Shown here piece after piece: positions 45,706 through 54,520 of a DNA stretch of 64,000 bases. The position numbers and the translations under genes were made by a program. Numbering within the stretch: the stretch's first letter is position 1; every line of letters begins with the position of its first letter. The notes under the pieces are model-generated. The model did no database searches and had not been told where the DNA came from. It saw only the letters and a program-made list of their open reading frames with translations. The stretch spans positions 1 through 64,000 of the forward strand of contig NZ_FMCW01000007.1 of NCBI RefSeq assembly GCF_900091595.1, written 5' to 3'. This stretch comes from Micromonospora haikouensis (GTDB lineage: Bacteria > Actinomycetota > Actinomycetes > Mycobacteriales > Micromonosporaceae).

Positions 45706-47772
45706 GTGAAGAGAGCCGTCCGCCAACGCCGATCACCCGACGCCACCACCCCCGCCGAGCCCAGGCCGACGGCCCCCGGCACGGCCCCCACGCCGGGGGA
45801 CCCCGCGCGGGAAAGCGCCGCGCCGGCGGGCGGAACGGCGGAGGGCGCCGCGCCGGCGGGCGGCGCGCCCGACACCGCCGAGGCGTCGGTGCTGCCCGAG
45901 CTGGAGGACCGGGCGTGGATGCACCACGCGACCGAGTTCGCCCACACCACCTTCTGGGCGGTGGCCCGCCGGCTGCCCCGGCTGGCCCGCGAGGCGGTCG
46001 CCCTGGCCTGGGCGACCAGCCGCCGGGACACGGCCGCGTCCATCGGGCTCAACGTGGCCGCCGGGGTGATGACCACCCTCGGCCTGCTGGCCACCACCGG
46101 CGTGCTGCGCGAGCTGTTCGCGGCGGGCCCGACGCCGGACCGGATCCGGGCGGCGCTGCCGGCCCTGGCCCTGGCGGCGGCGGCCGTGACGGCCAAGGGC
46201 GCGCTGACCATCGCGGCCGGCTGGGCGCAGGCCCGCCTCACGCCGCAGATCAACTACCAGGTCGAGCTGCGGCTGTTCGAGGCGACCACGGCCGTCGACC
46301 TCGCCGCGTTCGACGACGCCGGGTTCGCCGAGGAGATGGACCGGGCCCGCGAACGCGGGGTGACGGAGGCGGCGTTCGTCGTCGATCACACCGTCAACCT
46401 GATCACCGGTGTGGTCGGGGTGCTCGCCACCGCCGCGGCGGTCACCGTGATCCAGCCGCTGCTGCTGCCCTGCCTGCTGCTGGCGGCCGTGCCCGAGGCC
46501 GCGACCGCCGTGAAGACGGCCCGCCGGCAATACCTGGAGATGCTGGCCCGGTTCAACCGTCGTCGCCGGATGTGGATGCTGGCCAACCTGATGGCCAACC
46601 GGCACACCGCCGCCGAGATCCGGGCGTACCAGATGCGCGACTTCCTGCTCGGCGAATACCGCAAGATGATGGCCACCGAGACGCGGGCCCACCTGCGCCT
46701 GGTCCGCGTCCAGACCCGGACCAGGGTGCTCGGCACCGCCACCGCCGGCCTGGCCACCTTCGGCGTGTACGCGGTCCTCGCCGGCCTGCTGCTGGCCGGC
46801 ATGGTGGCGCTGGCCGCCGCCGCGACGGCGCTGATCGCCCTGCAGTCCGCGCGGTCCAGCCTCGGCGTCGCGGTGTTCGCCACCAACTCGCTCTACGAGG
46901 ACGCCCTCTACTACCAGGACTACCGGGACTTCCTCGACCGCGCGGTCGGCCGGACCGCCGCCGGGGGTGACCGGCCGACCGGCGGGTTCGACGTCATCGA
47001 GCTGGACCGGGTGAGCCTGCGGTACCCGGACACCGACCGGCCGGCCGTCGACGAGGTCAGCCTGGCCGTCCGCCGGGGGCAGGTGGTCGCCCTCGTCGGC
47101 GAGAACGGCTCCGGCAAGACGACCCTGGCGAAGCTGATCGCCGGCCTGTACCGGCCCACCGGCGGGACGATCCGCTGGGACGGGGTCGACGCGGCCGAGC
47201 TGGACCCGCGCCAGGCCGGCGCGCAGGTCGCCGTGCTCACCCAGGAGTGGTGGAAGTTCCCGTTCACCGCCGGGCAGAACATCCGCGTGGGCCGGCACGA
47301 CCGGCCCGCCGGGCACCGGGGGCCCAGCGTGGAGGACGCTGCCCGGGCCGCCGCCGCGCACGACATGATCGTCGGCCTGCCCTTCGGCTACGACACGCTG
47401 CTCGACCGCGAGTTCAAGGACGGCCACGACCTCTCCGGCGGCCAGTGGCAGCGCCTCGTCGCCGCTCGTGGCCTCTACCGGGACGCCCCGCTGCTGATCT
47501 GCGACGAGCCGTCGGCGGCGCTCGACGCCCGCGCGGAGCACTCCCTCTTCCAGCACCTGCGGCGGCGTCCGGACCGGGCGGTCGTGCTGATCACCCACCG
47601 GCTGGCCAATGTCCGGCACGCCGACCAGATCTTCGTGCTGGAACGCGGCCGACTCGTGCAGCAGGGCACCCACGACGAGCTGGTCGCCGCCGACGGGCTC
47701 TACCGGGAGCTGTTCCACCTCCAGGCCAGCGGCTACGTCGCCGACACCGAGGGCGTCGCCCCGCCGCCCTGA
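45706..47772 (+). CDS. Fused ABC transporter (permease + ATPase)
   Basis: 688 residues; the GTG at 45706 has GGAGG five bases upstream. Residues 1-70 are Pro/Ala-rich and probably disordered. Membrane helices lie between about 110 and 410. The ATPase half has Walker A LVGENGSGKTTLAKLIAGLY, signature DLSGGQWQRLVAARG, Walker B LLICDEPSAALD and H-loop VLITHR. The QEWWKFPFTAGQNIRVG Q-loop region and membrane-domain style resemble exporters linked to peptide or antibiotic clusters. Its substrate is unknown. The gene stands alone and converges with the sulfite oxidase gene. Confidence 0.85.
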   Translation: MKRAVRQRRSPDATTPAEPRPTAPGTAPTPGDPARESAAPAGGTAEGAAPAGGAPDTAEASVLPELEDRAWMHHATEFAHTTFWAVARRLPRLAREAVALAWATSRRDTAASIGLNVAAGVMTTLGLLATTGVLRELFAAGPTPDRIRAALPALALAAAAVTAKGALTIAAGWAQARLTPQINYQVELRLFEATTAVDLAAFDDAGFAEEMDRARERGVTEAAFVVDHTVNLITGVVGVLATAAAVTVIQPLLLPCLLLAAVPEAATAVKTARRQYLEMLARFNRRRRMWMLANLMANRHTAAEIRAYQMRDFLLGEYRKMMATETRAHLRLVRVQTRTRVLGTATAGLATFGVYAVLAGLLLAGMVALAAAATALIALQSARSSLGVAVFATNSLYEDALYYQDYRDFLDRAVGRTAAGGDRPTGGFDVIELDRVSLRYPDTDRPAVDEVSLAVRRGQVVALVGENGSGKTTLAKLIAGLYRPTGGTIRWDGVDAAELDPRQAGAQVAVLTQEWWKFPFTAGQNIRVGRHDRPAGHRGPSVEDAARAAAAHDMIVGLPFGYDTLLDREFKDGHDLSGGQWQRLVAARGLYRDAPLLICDEPSAALDARAEHSLFQHLRRRPDRAVVLITHRLANVRHADQIFVLERGRLVQQGTHDELVAADGLYRELFHLQASGYVADTEGVAPPP

Positions 47773-47876
47773 CCGCCGCCTTCGAAGGCGCCGCCGTGCC
47801 GGCCGGCGACAGGAAGGCTTCGCGCTCCGGCCGTCGACACCGGAAGCGCCGCGCACCGGCCGCCGGGACAGTGGCG

Positions 47877-49247
47877 TCAGCAGACCGTCACCGGGTGCCG
47901 GACGACGCCGTCGAAGAGGTACCCGAGGTCGTTGTGTCGGGCCCGGCCCGGCTGGCCGGCGCCGGTGGCGTCGGTGGCCCGCGCGCGCAGCATCACCGGG
48001 CCGGGCCCCGCCGGCCGCCAGCGGGCCGTCCAGCGTTGCCACGGGCCGCCCGCGTCGGCGCTGACCAGCTCGGCCGGTCGCCAGCCGCCGTCGCCGGTGT
48101 GCACCTGCACCGACCGGATCGGGCCCGCCCCCGACCAGGACCGGCCACGCAGCAGCACCTCCGCGCCGGCCGGGACGCGGGCGTCCCAGGGCAGCTCGAA
48201 GGCGCTCTTCACCGACTGCGCGCCCAGCGCCGCGCCGTCGGCCGGGTAGCCGGGGCCGAACATGCGGTAGAGCTGGGTGTTCCACGGCGAGAACAGGGCG
48301 GTCGCGGAGACCTCGACCGGGCCGACCCACTTGATCGAGGAGACGCCGATCCAGCCGGGCACCACCACCCGCACCGGGTGGCCGTGGTCGGGCGGCAACG
48401 GCTCGCCGTTCATCTCGTACGCCAGCAGCACGTCGTCGAGGGCCTTGCCGACCGGCAGGGGGCGGCGGACCCGGCCCAGGTTCACGCCGCCCGTGACGTA
48501 CTCCGGGTCCAGTCCCTCCGGCATGACGTCGACGGCCGCGCCGGTCAGCCCGGCCCGGCGCAGCACCTCCGCGAGCCGCACGCCCCGCCAGTGCGCCACG
48601 CCGACGCCGCCGAGCCCCCACGCCACCCCTGGCGTCGGCCGGCCCTGCTGACCGGCGAAGAACCGGCGGCCGTTGCCGGCGCACTCGACGAGCGCGGTGA
48701 CCCGTTCGGCGGGCAGCCCGCGCAGGTCGTCGTAGCCGAACTCGACGGGCCGGTCCCGGGTGGGCGCGCCGCGCAGGCCGTCGCCGAACAGGCTCAGCCG
48801 CCAGGTCCCGGCGTCGATCCGGGGGGTGTGGGTGTGGTTGCGGACGAAGAACCGGTCGGTCGGCACGACGTACCCCTGCCCGGCCATCGCCTCCCAGCGC
48901 ATCTCGGCGTTGGTGTCGTGCCGGGCGAACAGCTGCGGCGGCAGCGGCTTGACGATGCCGGGCGGGCCGTCGCCCGCGTCTGCGGCGGGCCGGGAGTCGG
49001 GCGCGCCGGACCCGGAGCCGGGCCCGGCGGCCCCGGGGTCGGTCGCCCCGGGGTCGGTGCCGACCGGCTGGGGTGCGACGGCGACCGGCTCGCGCTCGGC
49101 CGCGGCGGCGGCGAGGGCGGTCATCGCCGCGCCGAGTTCGAGCAGGCGCGGGCGGGGGACTCCCGCGCCCCGGGCCCGCCCGGCGAGCCACTGGCGGGCC
49201 CGCCGGGCGTCGTGGTCGGCCTCGTCGTGCGACAGGTGGTGCGGCAT
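47877..49247 (-). CDS. Sulfite-oxidase-family molybdopterin enzyme
   Basis: 456 residues from the ATG at 49247. The oxidoreductase molybdopterin-binding domain (about residues 110-300) includes VRNHTHTPRID, FGYDDLRGLPAERVTALVEC and the Mo-ligand cysteine in VECAGNGRRFF (about 187), then GVAHWRGVRLAEVLR and HGHPVRVVVPGWIGVSSIKW. The C-terminal Moco dimerisation domain is present (AELPWDARVP type, VQVHTGDGGWRPAEL). There is no haem domain and no clear signal peptide; the N-terminus is charged. It would oxidise sulfite to sulfate. With the neighbouring methanethiol oxidase this fits breakdown of C1 sulfur compounds. A perfect ten-base dyad lies just upstream. Confidence 0.88.
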   Translation of the reverse strand: MPHHLSHDEADHDARRARQWLAGRARGAGVPRPRLLELGAAMTALAAAAAEREPVAVAPQPVGTDPGATDPGAAGPGSGSGAPDSRPAADAGDGPPGIVKPLPPQLFARHDTNAEMRWEAMAGQGYVVPTDRFFVRNHTHTPRIDAGTWRLSLFGDGLRGAPTRDRPVEFGYDDLRGLPAERVTALVECAGNGRRFFAGQQGRPTPGVAWGLGGVGVAHWRGVRLAEVLRRAGLTGAAVDVMPEGLDPEYVTGGVNLGRVRRPLPVGKALDDVLLAYEMNGEPLPPDHGHPVRVVVPGWIGVSSIKWVGPVEVSATALFSPWNTQLYRMFGPGYPADGAALGAQSVKSAFELPWDARVPAGAEVLLRGRSWSGAGPIRSVQVHTGDGGWRPAELVSADAGGPWQRWTARWRPAGPGPVMLRARATDATGAGQPGRARHNDLGYLFDGVVRHPVTVC

Positions 49248-49273
49248 CGGGGTTCCCTCCGGCTCGGCGACAA

Positions 49274-49302
49274 CTAACTCCTATTGAACCAGTAGGAGTT
49301 AG
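49274..49302 (-). promoter_or_regulatory. Perfect 10-bp inverted repeat upstream of sulfite oxidase
   Basis: CTAACTCCTA (49274-49283) and TAGGAGTTAG (49293-49302) are perfect arms with a nine-base spacer TTGAACCAG, 27 bases before the sulfite oxidase start and just beyond the end of the membrane-protein gene. The size and AT-rich ends suit a dimeric repressor such as an Rrf2, MarR or TetR protein. Confidence 0.65.
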
Positions 49303-49325
49303 CGGGGCGTCGCCGGCGGTGCTCC

Positions 49326-49982
49326 TCAGGTCGCCGCGACCAGCGTCACCACACCGGCGGCCACCAGCACCCCCGCCCACAGCCGGTCCACGTTGAACCA
49401 CGCCCGCCGCAGCACGCCGACGCCGAGCACCTCGTACACGACCACGGCGGCGGCCAGCGCGACGCCGAACATCGCCACCGTGTGCACCCCGGCGGCGGCC
49501 AGCCCGGGCAGCGCCCCGGCAGCGGCCTGCCCCGGCAGCGCCCCGGCCGCCGCCAGGTGCCCGGCGTGCCCGCCGCCGACGACCGGCTCGGCGAGCAGCA
49601 CCGGCAGCAGCATCAGCCCCGCCCCGTGCGCCGACGACATCAGGAACGACCAGCCGGCGAGCTGCGCGTTCGACAGCCGCATCCCGGCCCAGCGGAAGTG
49701 CCGGCGCGACAGCAGCCGCCACAGCCCGAACCCGACCAGCAGCACGCCGCCGGCGACCGCCACGGCGGTGCTCGCCGCGACCGACCGGGTGGCCGTGACC
49801 AGCGCGGCCACCACGCCGACGGAGACGAGGTGGCCGAGCGCGATCGGCGGCAGCGACGCCAGCAGCACCCGCCGGCTGCGTTCCTGCAACCCGCGGGCCA
49901 CCGCGAACAGCCAGCCCATGGCCGGGTTCAGCCCGTGGAACGCGCCGAGCCCGGCCAGCGTCAGCCAGGTCGTCGCGGTCAC
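49326..49982 (-). CDS. Integral membrane protein of the methanethiol oxidase locus
   Basis: 218 residues from the GTG at 49982, overlapping the methanethiol oxidase stop (GTGA), so translationally coupled. About six membrane helices. The first contains LAGLGAFHGLNPAMGWLFAV, an FHGLNPAMGW motif recalling the HxLDxDH-type helices of nickel/cobalt (NicO/UreH) permeases; a second conserved-looking stretch is FLMSSAHGAGLMLLPVLLAE. A short Gly/Ala-rich duplicated loop (GALPGQAAAGALPGLAAAG) lies between helices 4 and 5. It may carry a metal or a sulfur compound for the oxidase. Exact family uncertain. Confidence 0.7.
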   Translation of the reverse strand: MTATTWLTLAGLGAFHGLNPAMGWLFAVARGLQERSRRVLLASLPPIALGHLVSVGVVAALVTATRSVAASTAVAVAGGVLLVGFGLWRLLSRRHFRWAGMRLSNAQLAGWSFLMSSAHGAGLMLLPVLLAEPVVGGGHAGHLAAAGALPGQAAAGALPGLAAAGVHTVAMFGVALAAAVVVYEVLGVGVLRRAWFNVDRLWAGVLVAAGVVTLVAAT

Positions 49983-51400
49983 GGGAAGCAGTACGAGTCG
50001 GAGGACGCGTCGCCGCCCTGCAGCCGGGTCTGGTGCACCCGCAGCCCCCGGAACTCCTCGCGGCGCGGGAAGAACCGGGCGTCGGGGGTGAGGCCGCCCG
50101 CCTCGGTGTCGACGTCCAGCTTGGCCAGCCACGCGCCCACCCCGTCGGGATAGAACTGGTCGTCCCACGAGCCGTAGAGCGAGTTCGACACGTACACCCG
50201 GCGGCCGTCGCGGCTGATCTCCACCATCTGCGGGCCGCCGGCCAGGGGCTCGTCGGGGAAGCCGGGGTGGGGGGTGCGCCGCACGATCCCGCCGAGGCGC
50301 ACCGAGCCGGTCAGCACCGGGTGGAACGGGTCGCTGACGTCGTACTGGCGCAGCTCGCCGGTGCCCCAGCAGGAGACGTAGAGGAACCGGTCGTCCACGG
50401 ACAGGTCGATGTCGGTGACCAGCGGCGGCACGGCCCCGAACGGCTTGAGCAGGTCGGGCAGGTCCGCCGCGTCGGCCGGCTCGGCGGGGATGTCGATCAC
50501 CTTGGTCACGGCCCACGCCTCGCCGTCGCGGTGCTCGCCGTCGCGGTGCCACAACCAGATCGAGGCGGACAGGTCCTCCACGCTGATCACCACGCCGACG
50601 AAGCCGTACGTCTGCGTCGGGTCGTGCGCGGGGCGCAGCTCCAGGGGCATCTGGTACGCGTCGCCGAGGTCGACCCGCTGCACGTGCCGCCGCCTGGCCA
50701 GGTCCCAGAAGTGGATCGCGTGCCCGTACCGGCGGCCGAGCAGCAGCTCGCCGACGATCCCGTCCTCGATCATCGACGGGGTGCCCCACTCGCTGGTCAC
50801 CAGCACGTCGTGGTTGAGGTGCCACCAGAAGTCGTACGCGAGGTGCTGCGGGCCCCGGTCGGCCTCCCACGCCCCGCGTACGTCGAAGGTGGTGTGGTCG
50901 AGGATCGCGATGCCGCCGGGGCCGTCGGCGTCGCCCGCCCCGCCGAGGGCGGACAGGTAGATGCCGTCGGGCCCGCAGTGCACGGTGTGCGGGCGGGAGT
51001 ATCCGGCCCGCTCGGCCAGCTCCCCGGGCTCGATCACCTTGACCAGCTTCGGCGCGCGCGGGTCGGGCTTGGTGTCGTAGACGTGCACGCGCGACGAGCG
51101 CAGCCCGGGGACGATCAGGTAGCGGCGCTCGACGTGCGGGTGCGGCGCGGTGGGGCAGAGCGCGCTGCTGCAGGCGTTCCAGCCGAAGTGGTGCAGCTCG
51201 TCGCCCGTGTGCGGCAGGTCGGTCCAGCCGACCACCCGCCCGTACTCGGGGGAGTCGGGGTCGGTGTCGAGCACGGCGAGCGCGTCGGGCCGCTCGGCGG
51301 CGCGGTCGAACGCGGCGACGTACGCCAGCTTCTCGGCCGGGGCCTGCGCGGCCTCGCGCGGCGACGGGTAGAACGACGGGTCGGGGGTCCAGCGGGTCAT
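49979..51400 (-). CDS. Methanethiol oxidase / selenium-binding protein (SBP56 family)
   Basis: 473 residues; the ATG at 51400 has GGAG six bases upstream. The SBP56 beta-propeller signatures are clear: GRVVGWTDLPHTGDELHHFGW then NACSS, RPHTVHCGPDGIYLSALGG, LAYDFWWHLNHDVLVTSEWG, ISVEDLSASIWLWHRDG, and HPVLTGSVRLGGI followed by GGPQMVEISRDGRRVYVSNS. Bacterial members (MtoX) oxidise methanethiol to formaldehyde, sulfide and peroxide using copper. The membrane-protein gene follows with overlap, and sulfite oxidase lies next, fitting a sulfur-oxidation group. The start was preferred over upstream in-frame ones for its ribosome site and because SBP56 proteins have this length. Confidence 0.9.
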   Translation of the reverse strand: MTRWTPDPSFYPSPREAAQAPAEKLAYVAAFDRAAERPDALAVLDTDPDSPEYGRVVGWTDLPHTGDELHHFGWNACSSALCPTAPHPHVERRYLIVPGLRSSRVHVYDTKPDPRAPKLVKVIEPGELAERAGYSRPHTVHCGPDGIYLSALGGAGDADGPGGIAILDHTTFDVRGAWEADRGPQHLAYDFWWHLNHDVLVTSEWGTPSMIEDGIVGELLLGRRYGHAIHFWDLARRRHVQRVDLGDAYQMPLELRPAHDPTQTYGFVGVVISVEDLSASIWLWHRDGEHRDGEAWAVTKVIDIPAEPADAADLPDLLKPFGAVPPLVTDIDLSVDDRFLYVSCWGTGELRQYDVSDPFHPVLTGSVRLGGIVRRTPHPGFPDEPLAGGPQMVEISRDGRRVYVSNSLYGSWDDQFYPDGVGAWLAKLDVDTEAGGLTPDARFFPRREEFRGLRVHQTRLQGGDASSDSYCFP

Positions 51401-51470
51401 CGGGTCTCCGGGTCGGGTGGTGGGCGGCTCCAGGTGCGGGCACGCCGAGGCGGCCGCGGGCGAGAGCAGC

Positions 51471-51489
51471 CTACTAACCCGATAGGTTA
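51471..51489 (-). promoter_or_regulatory. TAACC-CGATA-GGTTA inverted repeat upstream of methanethiol oxidase
   Basis: TAACC (51475-51479) and GGTTA (51485-51489) flank CGATA, 75-90 bases before the methanethiol oxidase start, within CTACTAACCC..GTGGGTAG. It may be an operator for the sulfur genes. It shares only a general layout with the dyad at 49274. Confidence 0.4.
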
Positions 51490-51552
51490 TGTGGGTAGTG
51501 TGCCGGCGTGGTCGTCCCACCCCTCAGGAGGCGACAGTCGGCCGGATGCCCG

Positions 51553-52077
51553 TCAGGCTGGCCGGTGGGCGGCGAGGAAGTCGGCGAGCACTTGGGTGTG
51601 GGTGGAGAACGCCAGCTCCACCGGTTCGGTGACGACCAGCCACTCGGTCGCCTCCTCCGTCGGCGCCGACGGAGGCAACTGCCCGGCGGCCTGCTCCGGC
51701 AGCGTCCCGAAGACCATCATGGTGCCGCCCGCCGGCGCCCCGTGCACCGCGAACAGCTGCGCGTCGTCGGCGGACGCCACCAGCCCCGTCTCCTCCCGCA
51801 GTTCCCGCACCAGGGCCTCCTGCCACGCCTCGCCGTACTCGATGAAGCCGCCGGGCAGGGCCAGCAGCCCGCGCGCGGGCTCGATGTCCCGGCGGACCAC
51901 GACCACGCCGAGGCCGGCGTCGGTGCGCACCGGCAGCACCGCGACCGCCACCGGCGTCGGGTTGCGCCACACGGTCTGGCCGCAGGCCGCGCACACCCGG
52001 GGCCAGTCGGCCGCCGCCGGGTAGCCCGCGCCGCAGTAGGAACAGTGGGAGTACGGTGCGCCGGTCACGCCCGGCAC
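51553..52077 (-). CDS. Nudix hydrolase with N-terminal zinc ribbon
   Basis: 174 residues from the ATG at 52077. A zinc ribbon (HCSYCGAG, then RVCAACGQ) precedes WRNPTPVAVAVLPV. The Nudix box follows the GX5EX7REUXEEXGU rule: GFIEYGEAWQEALVRELREE then TGL. The layout resembles NADH pyrophosphatase-related Nudix proteins. It would hydrolyse a nucleoside diphosphate derivative. It faces the methanethiol oxidase promoter region and has a NADAR gene behind it, another NAD/ADP-ribose-type enzyme. Confidence 0.9.
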   Translation of the reverse strand: MPGVTGAPYSHCSYCGAGYPAAADWPRVCAACGQTVWRNPTPVAVAVLPVRTDAGLGVVVVRRDIEPARGLLALPGGFIEYGEAWQEALVRELREETGLVASADDAQLFAVHGAPAGGTMMVFGTLPEQAAGQLPPSAPTEEATEWLVVTEPVELAFSTHTQVLADFLAAHRPA

Positions 52078-52156
52078 GTTACCGCGTCGGCCGCGCGCCT
52101 CCGGCCCGGGTGCCAGCCGGCTGGCCGGGGCAGGGCGGGGCGCTGGTGGGGGCGGG

Positions 52157-52708
52157 TCAGGGGCGCAGGGCGGCGCGGGCGGCCATCAGGGCGAAGCCGA
52201 GCAGGTTGTCGCCGCGCCAGCGGGCCGGGTCCTGCGCGTCGGGGTCGCCGGCGGCCAGGCCGATGCCCCACACCCGGTCCACCGGGCTCGCCTCGACCAG
52301 CACCCGTTCGCCCGTGCCGAGCAGGAACGCACGCAGGTCGTCGTGCGCGGCGAACTTCGCGACGCTGCCGGCCACGACGATGTCGTACCGGTGCGCCGCC
52401 CAGGTGGCCTCGTCGAAACCGCGGACCGCGCGCCCGAGGGCCTTGGCCCGCTGCGGGTGCCCGGCGGTGAGGACGCGCGCCGCCGTGTCGTGGTCGCCGA
52501 ACAGGGCGGCCTTGTGCCACATCATCCAGTGCTCGGCGGTGGCGAAGACCCGGCCGTCCACCGTGAACGGCGCGGGCCACCACTGGCTCAGGCAGCCGGC
52601 CCCGGCCGTGCCGTCCGGCCGGGGGCGGTGCCCCCAGAAGTGCAGGTAGCGGACGCGGGTGCCGGCGTCGCCCAGGGCGAGCAGATCGGCGACGGAGCGG
52701 GGCGACAT
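52157..52708 (-). CDS. NADAR-family protein (YbiA-like)
   Basis: 183 residues from the ATG at 52708; a GTG at 52738 is also in frame, and neither has a clear ribosome site. Family motifs: LHFWGHRP (entry), LSQWWPAPFTVDGRVFATAE then HWMMWHKAALFGD (core with conserved His and Lys), RAKALGRAVRGFDE, and EASPVDRVWGIGLAAGDP then WRGDNLLGFALM. NADAR proteins act on N-glycosidic bonds of ADP-ribose-like or riboflavin-intermediate compounds, and some reverse guanine ADP-ribosylation. Its neighbour is a Nudix hydrolase. Confidence 0.9.
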   Translation of the reverse strand: MSPRSVADLLALGDAGTRVRYLHFWGHRPRPDGTAGAGCLSQWWPAPFTVDGRVFATAEHWMMWHKAALFGDHDTAARVLTAGHPQRAKALGRAVRGFDEATWAAHRYDIVVAGSVAKFAAHDDLRAFLLGTGERVLVEASPVDRVWGIGLAAGDPDAQDPARWRGDNLLGFALMAARAALRP

Positions 52709-52893
52709 GGCCGACAGTCTGCCGAACGCCCCCGACACCGCGCCGCCGGTTTACCCGTGGCCGGCCCGAGCGCGTCGACCCGCCCGGCCGGTCCGGCCCT
52801 CGCCGGCCGTGGTACTTGCCGGCCCGGCCGACCTGCCGGGCCGATTTGCTGGGCCGACCTGCCGAGCAGACCTGCCGGCCGCCGGCCCGGCGG

Positions 52894-53541
52894 TCAGCCG
52901 GCCGGGGCCCCCGTGTACGCCTCCGTGGTCCGCCGCGCCGCCGCGGCGGCCTGGGCCGGATCGGTGCCGGCCGCCGCGCTCGCCTCGCCCCAGAGTCGGC
53001 TGACCGTCACCAGGAACTCCCGGCCCTCGGTCGAGGCGGCCCACTCTGCGCCCCGCGCGGCCGGGTTGTCGTCACCGCCGTCCCCGGAGTGCAGGTAGGT
53101 GGCCAGCCCGACCAGCCCCATGTCCCAGCCGACCCCGACCGCCCCCGGGCCGAACTGGTCCCAGATCGCGTCGTCGACGTGCGCGACGTGCTCCAGCGTG
53201 AACCGGGTCCGGCCGCCGGGCTCGGGGGAGAGCCGCACCTCGATCCAGCTCACCTGGTCGCCCATCTCCCAAGTGGCGGCGAAGCTCTCCGGCGGGTCGC
53301 AGCGCTGCACCTCGCCACCCGCGTTGCCCTCGAACTGGTACCGGCCGTGCAGCCGCAGCTCGCCGCTGATCGGCAGGAACCAGCGCGGGATGCGGTCGGC
53401 GTTGGTGCAGGCGTCCCAGACGTCCTCGACCGGCGCGTCGTACGTCTGACTGATGGTCATGACCCGGGCCTGCCCGGCGGGCAGCACGCGGCTGCCCACC
53501 CGACGTTCCACGGCGCTGATCTGGTGCGTCGCGTCGATCAT
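52894..53541 (-). CDS. SRPBCC (START/AHSA1-like) domain protein
   Basis: 215 residues from the ATG at 53541, preceded by AGGAGACC and overlapping the ArsR stop (ATGA). The AHSA1 pattern is seen in ISQTYDAPVEDVWDACTNAD then RIPRWFLPISGELRLHG, with SFAATWEMGDQVSWIEVRLS and FTLEHVAHVD as the later strands. ArsR-SRPBCC pairs are common; the SRPBCC protein may bind a hydrophobic ligand, and the ArsR protein controls the pair. The C-terminal helix is Ala-rich. Confidence 0.87.
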   Translation of the reverse strand: MIDATHQISAVERRVGSRVLPAGQARVMTISQTYDAPVEDVWDACTNADRIPRWFLPISGELRLHGRYQFEGNAGGEVQRCDPPESFAATWEMGDQVSWIEVRLSPEPGGRTRFTLEHVAHVDDAIWDQFGPGAVGVGWDMGLVGLATYLHSGDGGDDNPAARGAEWAASTEGREFLVTVSRLWGEASAAAGTDPAQAAAAARRTTEAYTGAPAG

Positions 53542-54011
53542 CCTGGTCTCCTCTTCTCGGCTCTCTCGTTCTCGGGTGCGGCGGACGCCGGGGGCCCGGC
53601 GGCCTCCTGGGCCCCGGCGGGCTGCGTGGCTTCGGCGGACGCCGTGGCCCCGGTGGGCTCCCCGGGCCGGTCGGCTTCCGCGGCGAGGCGGCGTTCCCGG
53701 CGGCCCCGCGCCAGCTCGGTGGCCAGGGCGTGCAGGGGCGGGGTCCAGAACCGGCGGAAGTGGCCGAGCCAGTCGTCGACCTCGCGCAGCGGCTCCGGGT
53801 TGACCGCGTACAGCCGCCGGGCCCCCTGCGGGCGCACCGTGGCGAAGCCGCTGTCGCGCAGCACCCGCAGGTGCTGGGACACGGCCGGCTGGGAGATGCC
53901 GAACTCGGCCCTGATCACCTCGCAGACGGACCCGGCGCTCCGCTCGCCCTCGGCGAGCAGTTCGAGGATCCGCCGGCGTACGGGCTCGCCCAGCACGTCG
54001 AAGGCATGCAC
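53538..54011 (-). CDS. ArsR-family transcriptional regulator
   Basis: 157 residues from the GTG at 54011. The winged helix is clear: VLGEPVRRRILELLAEGERS, VCEVIRAEFGISQPAVSQHL, then RVLRDSGFATVRPQGARRLY. There are no metal-binding cysteine pairs of the ArsR type, so it probably senses something else. The last 50 residues are Ala/Glu/Pro-rich and disordered. An AT-rich palindrome directly upstream is probably its own operator. Co-transcribed with the SRPBCC gene. Confidence 0.87.
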   Translation of the reverse strand: MHAFDVLGEPVRRRILELLAEGERSAGSVCEVIRAEFGISQPAVSQHLRVLRDSGFATVRPQGARRLYAVNPEPLREVDDWLGHFRRFWTPPLHALATELARGRRERRLAAEADRPGEPTGATASAEATQPAGAQEAAGPPASAAPENERAEKRRPG

Positions 54012-54016
54012 CCACC

Positions 54017-54043
54017 TTTTATATCAGAGCCGCCTTATATAAG
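54017..54043 (-). promoter_or_regulatory. AT-rich operator/promoter of the ArsR-SRPBCC pair
   Basis: CTTATATAAG (54034-54043) is a perfect ten-base palindrome and a second TATAT lies at 54020-54024, in otherwise GC-rich DNA. It is about 25 bases before the ArsR start and probably combines a -10 element with the autoregulatory site. Confidence 0.5.
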
Positions 54044-54164
54044 CCGAGGTTGACAAAAAACTCCTCGGGCGGCGTGTCGATCCCGGCCGGTCCCGTTCGT
54101 ATGGAGGGTGCAGGGTGGACGTGGAGGCCGGCAGCGTGCCGGCCGCGCGACCGAGGAGGACCAC

Positions 54165-54515
54165 ATGGGGCAGTACCTGATCAGCATCTATCACCCGGCC
54201 GACACGGGGCGGCCGGACCCGGAGTTCCTCGCCGGGGTGATGCGTGAGGTCGCGGCGATCCACCACGAGCTGGTGGAGGCCGGCTCCTGGGTCTTCGGGC
54301 AGGGCCTGCGCGCGCCGGAGACGGCCACCGTGCTGCGGGCCGACGGCGACGGGATGCTGGTGACCGACGGCCCGTTCGCCGAGGGCAAGGAGTACCTCGG
54401 CGGGATCACCATCGTGTCGGTGCCGGACCTCGACGTCGCCCTCGACTGGGGCCGCCGCTACGCGCGGGCCACCACCCTGCCGGTCGAGGTCCGTCCCTTC
54501 GCGGGCGGGTCCTGA
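54165..54515 (+). CDS. DGPF/YCII-domain protein, partner of ECF42 sigma factor
   Basis: 116 residues; GAGGAGG lies seven bases before the ATG at 54165. The DGPF motif appears as [20 protein letters not shown], with the family start [10 protein letters not shown] and the end [11 protein letters not shown]. Such small alpha/beta-barrel proteins are regularly encoded beside ECF42 sigma factors, and their genes are known targets of those factors. The sigma factor gene starts five bases after this stop. Confidence 0.92.
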   Translation: MGQYLISIYHPADTGRPDPEFLAGVMREVAAIHHELVEAGSWVFGQGLRAPETATVLRADGDGMLVTDGPFAEGKEYLGGITIVSVPDLDVALDWGRRYARATTLPVEVRPFAGGS

Positions 54516-54520
54516 CCGGC

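Noticed and set aside
49326..51443. 705-codon minus-strand frame spanning the methanethiol oxidase gene
   Set aside because: Only the last 218 codons (the membrane protein from GTG 49982) look real; the upstream part is an out-of-frame reading of the SBP56 gene.
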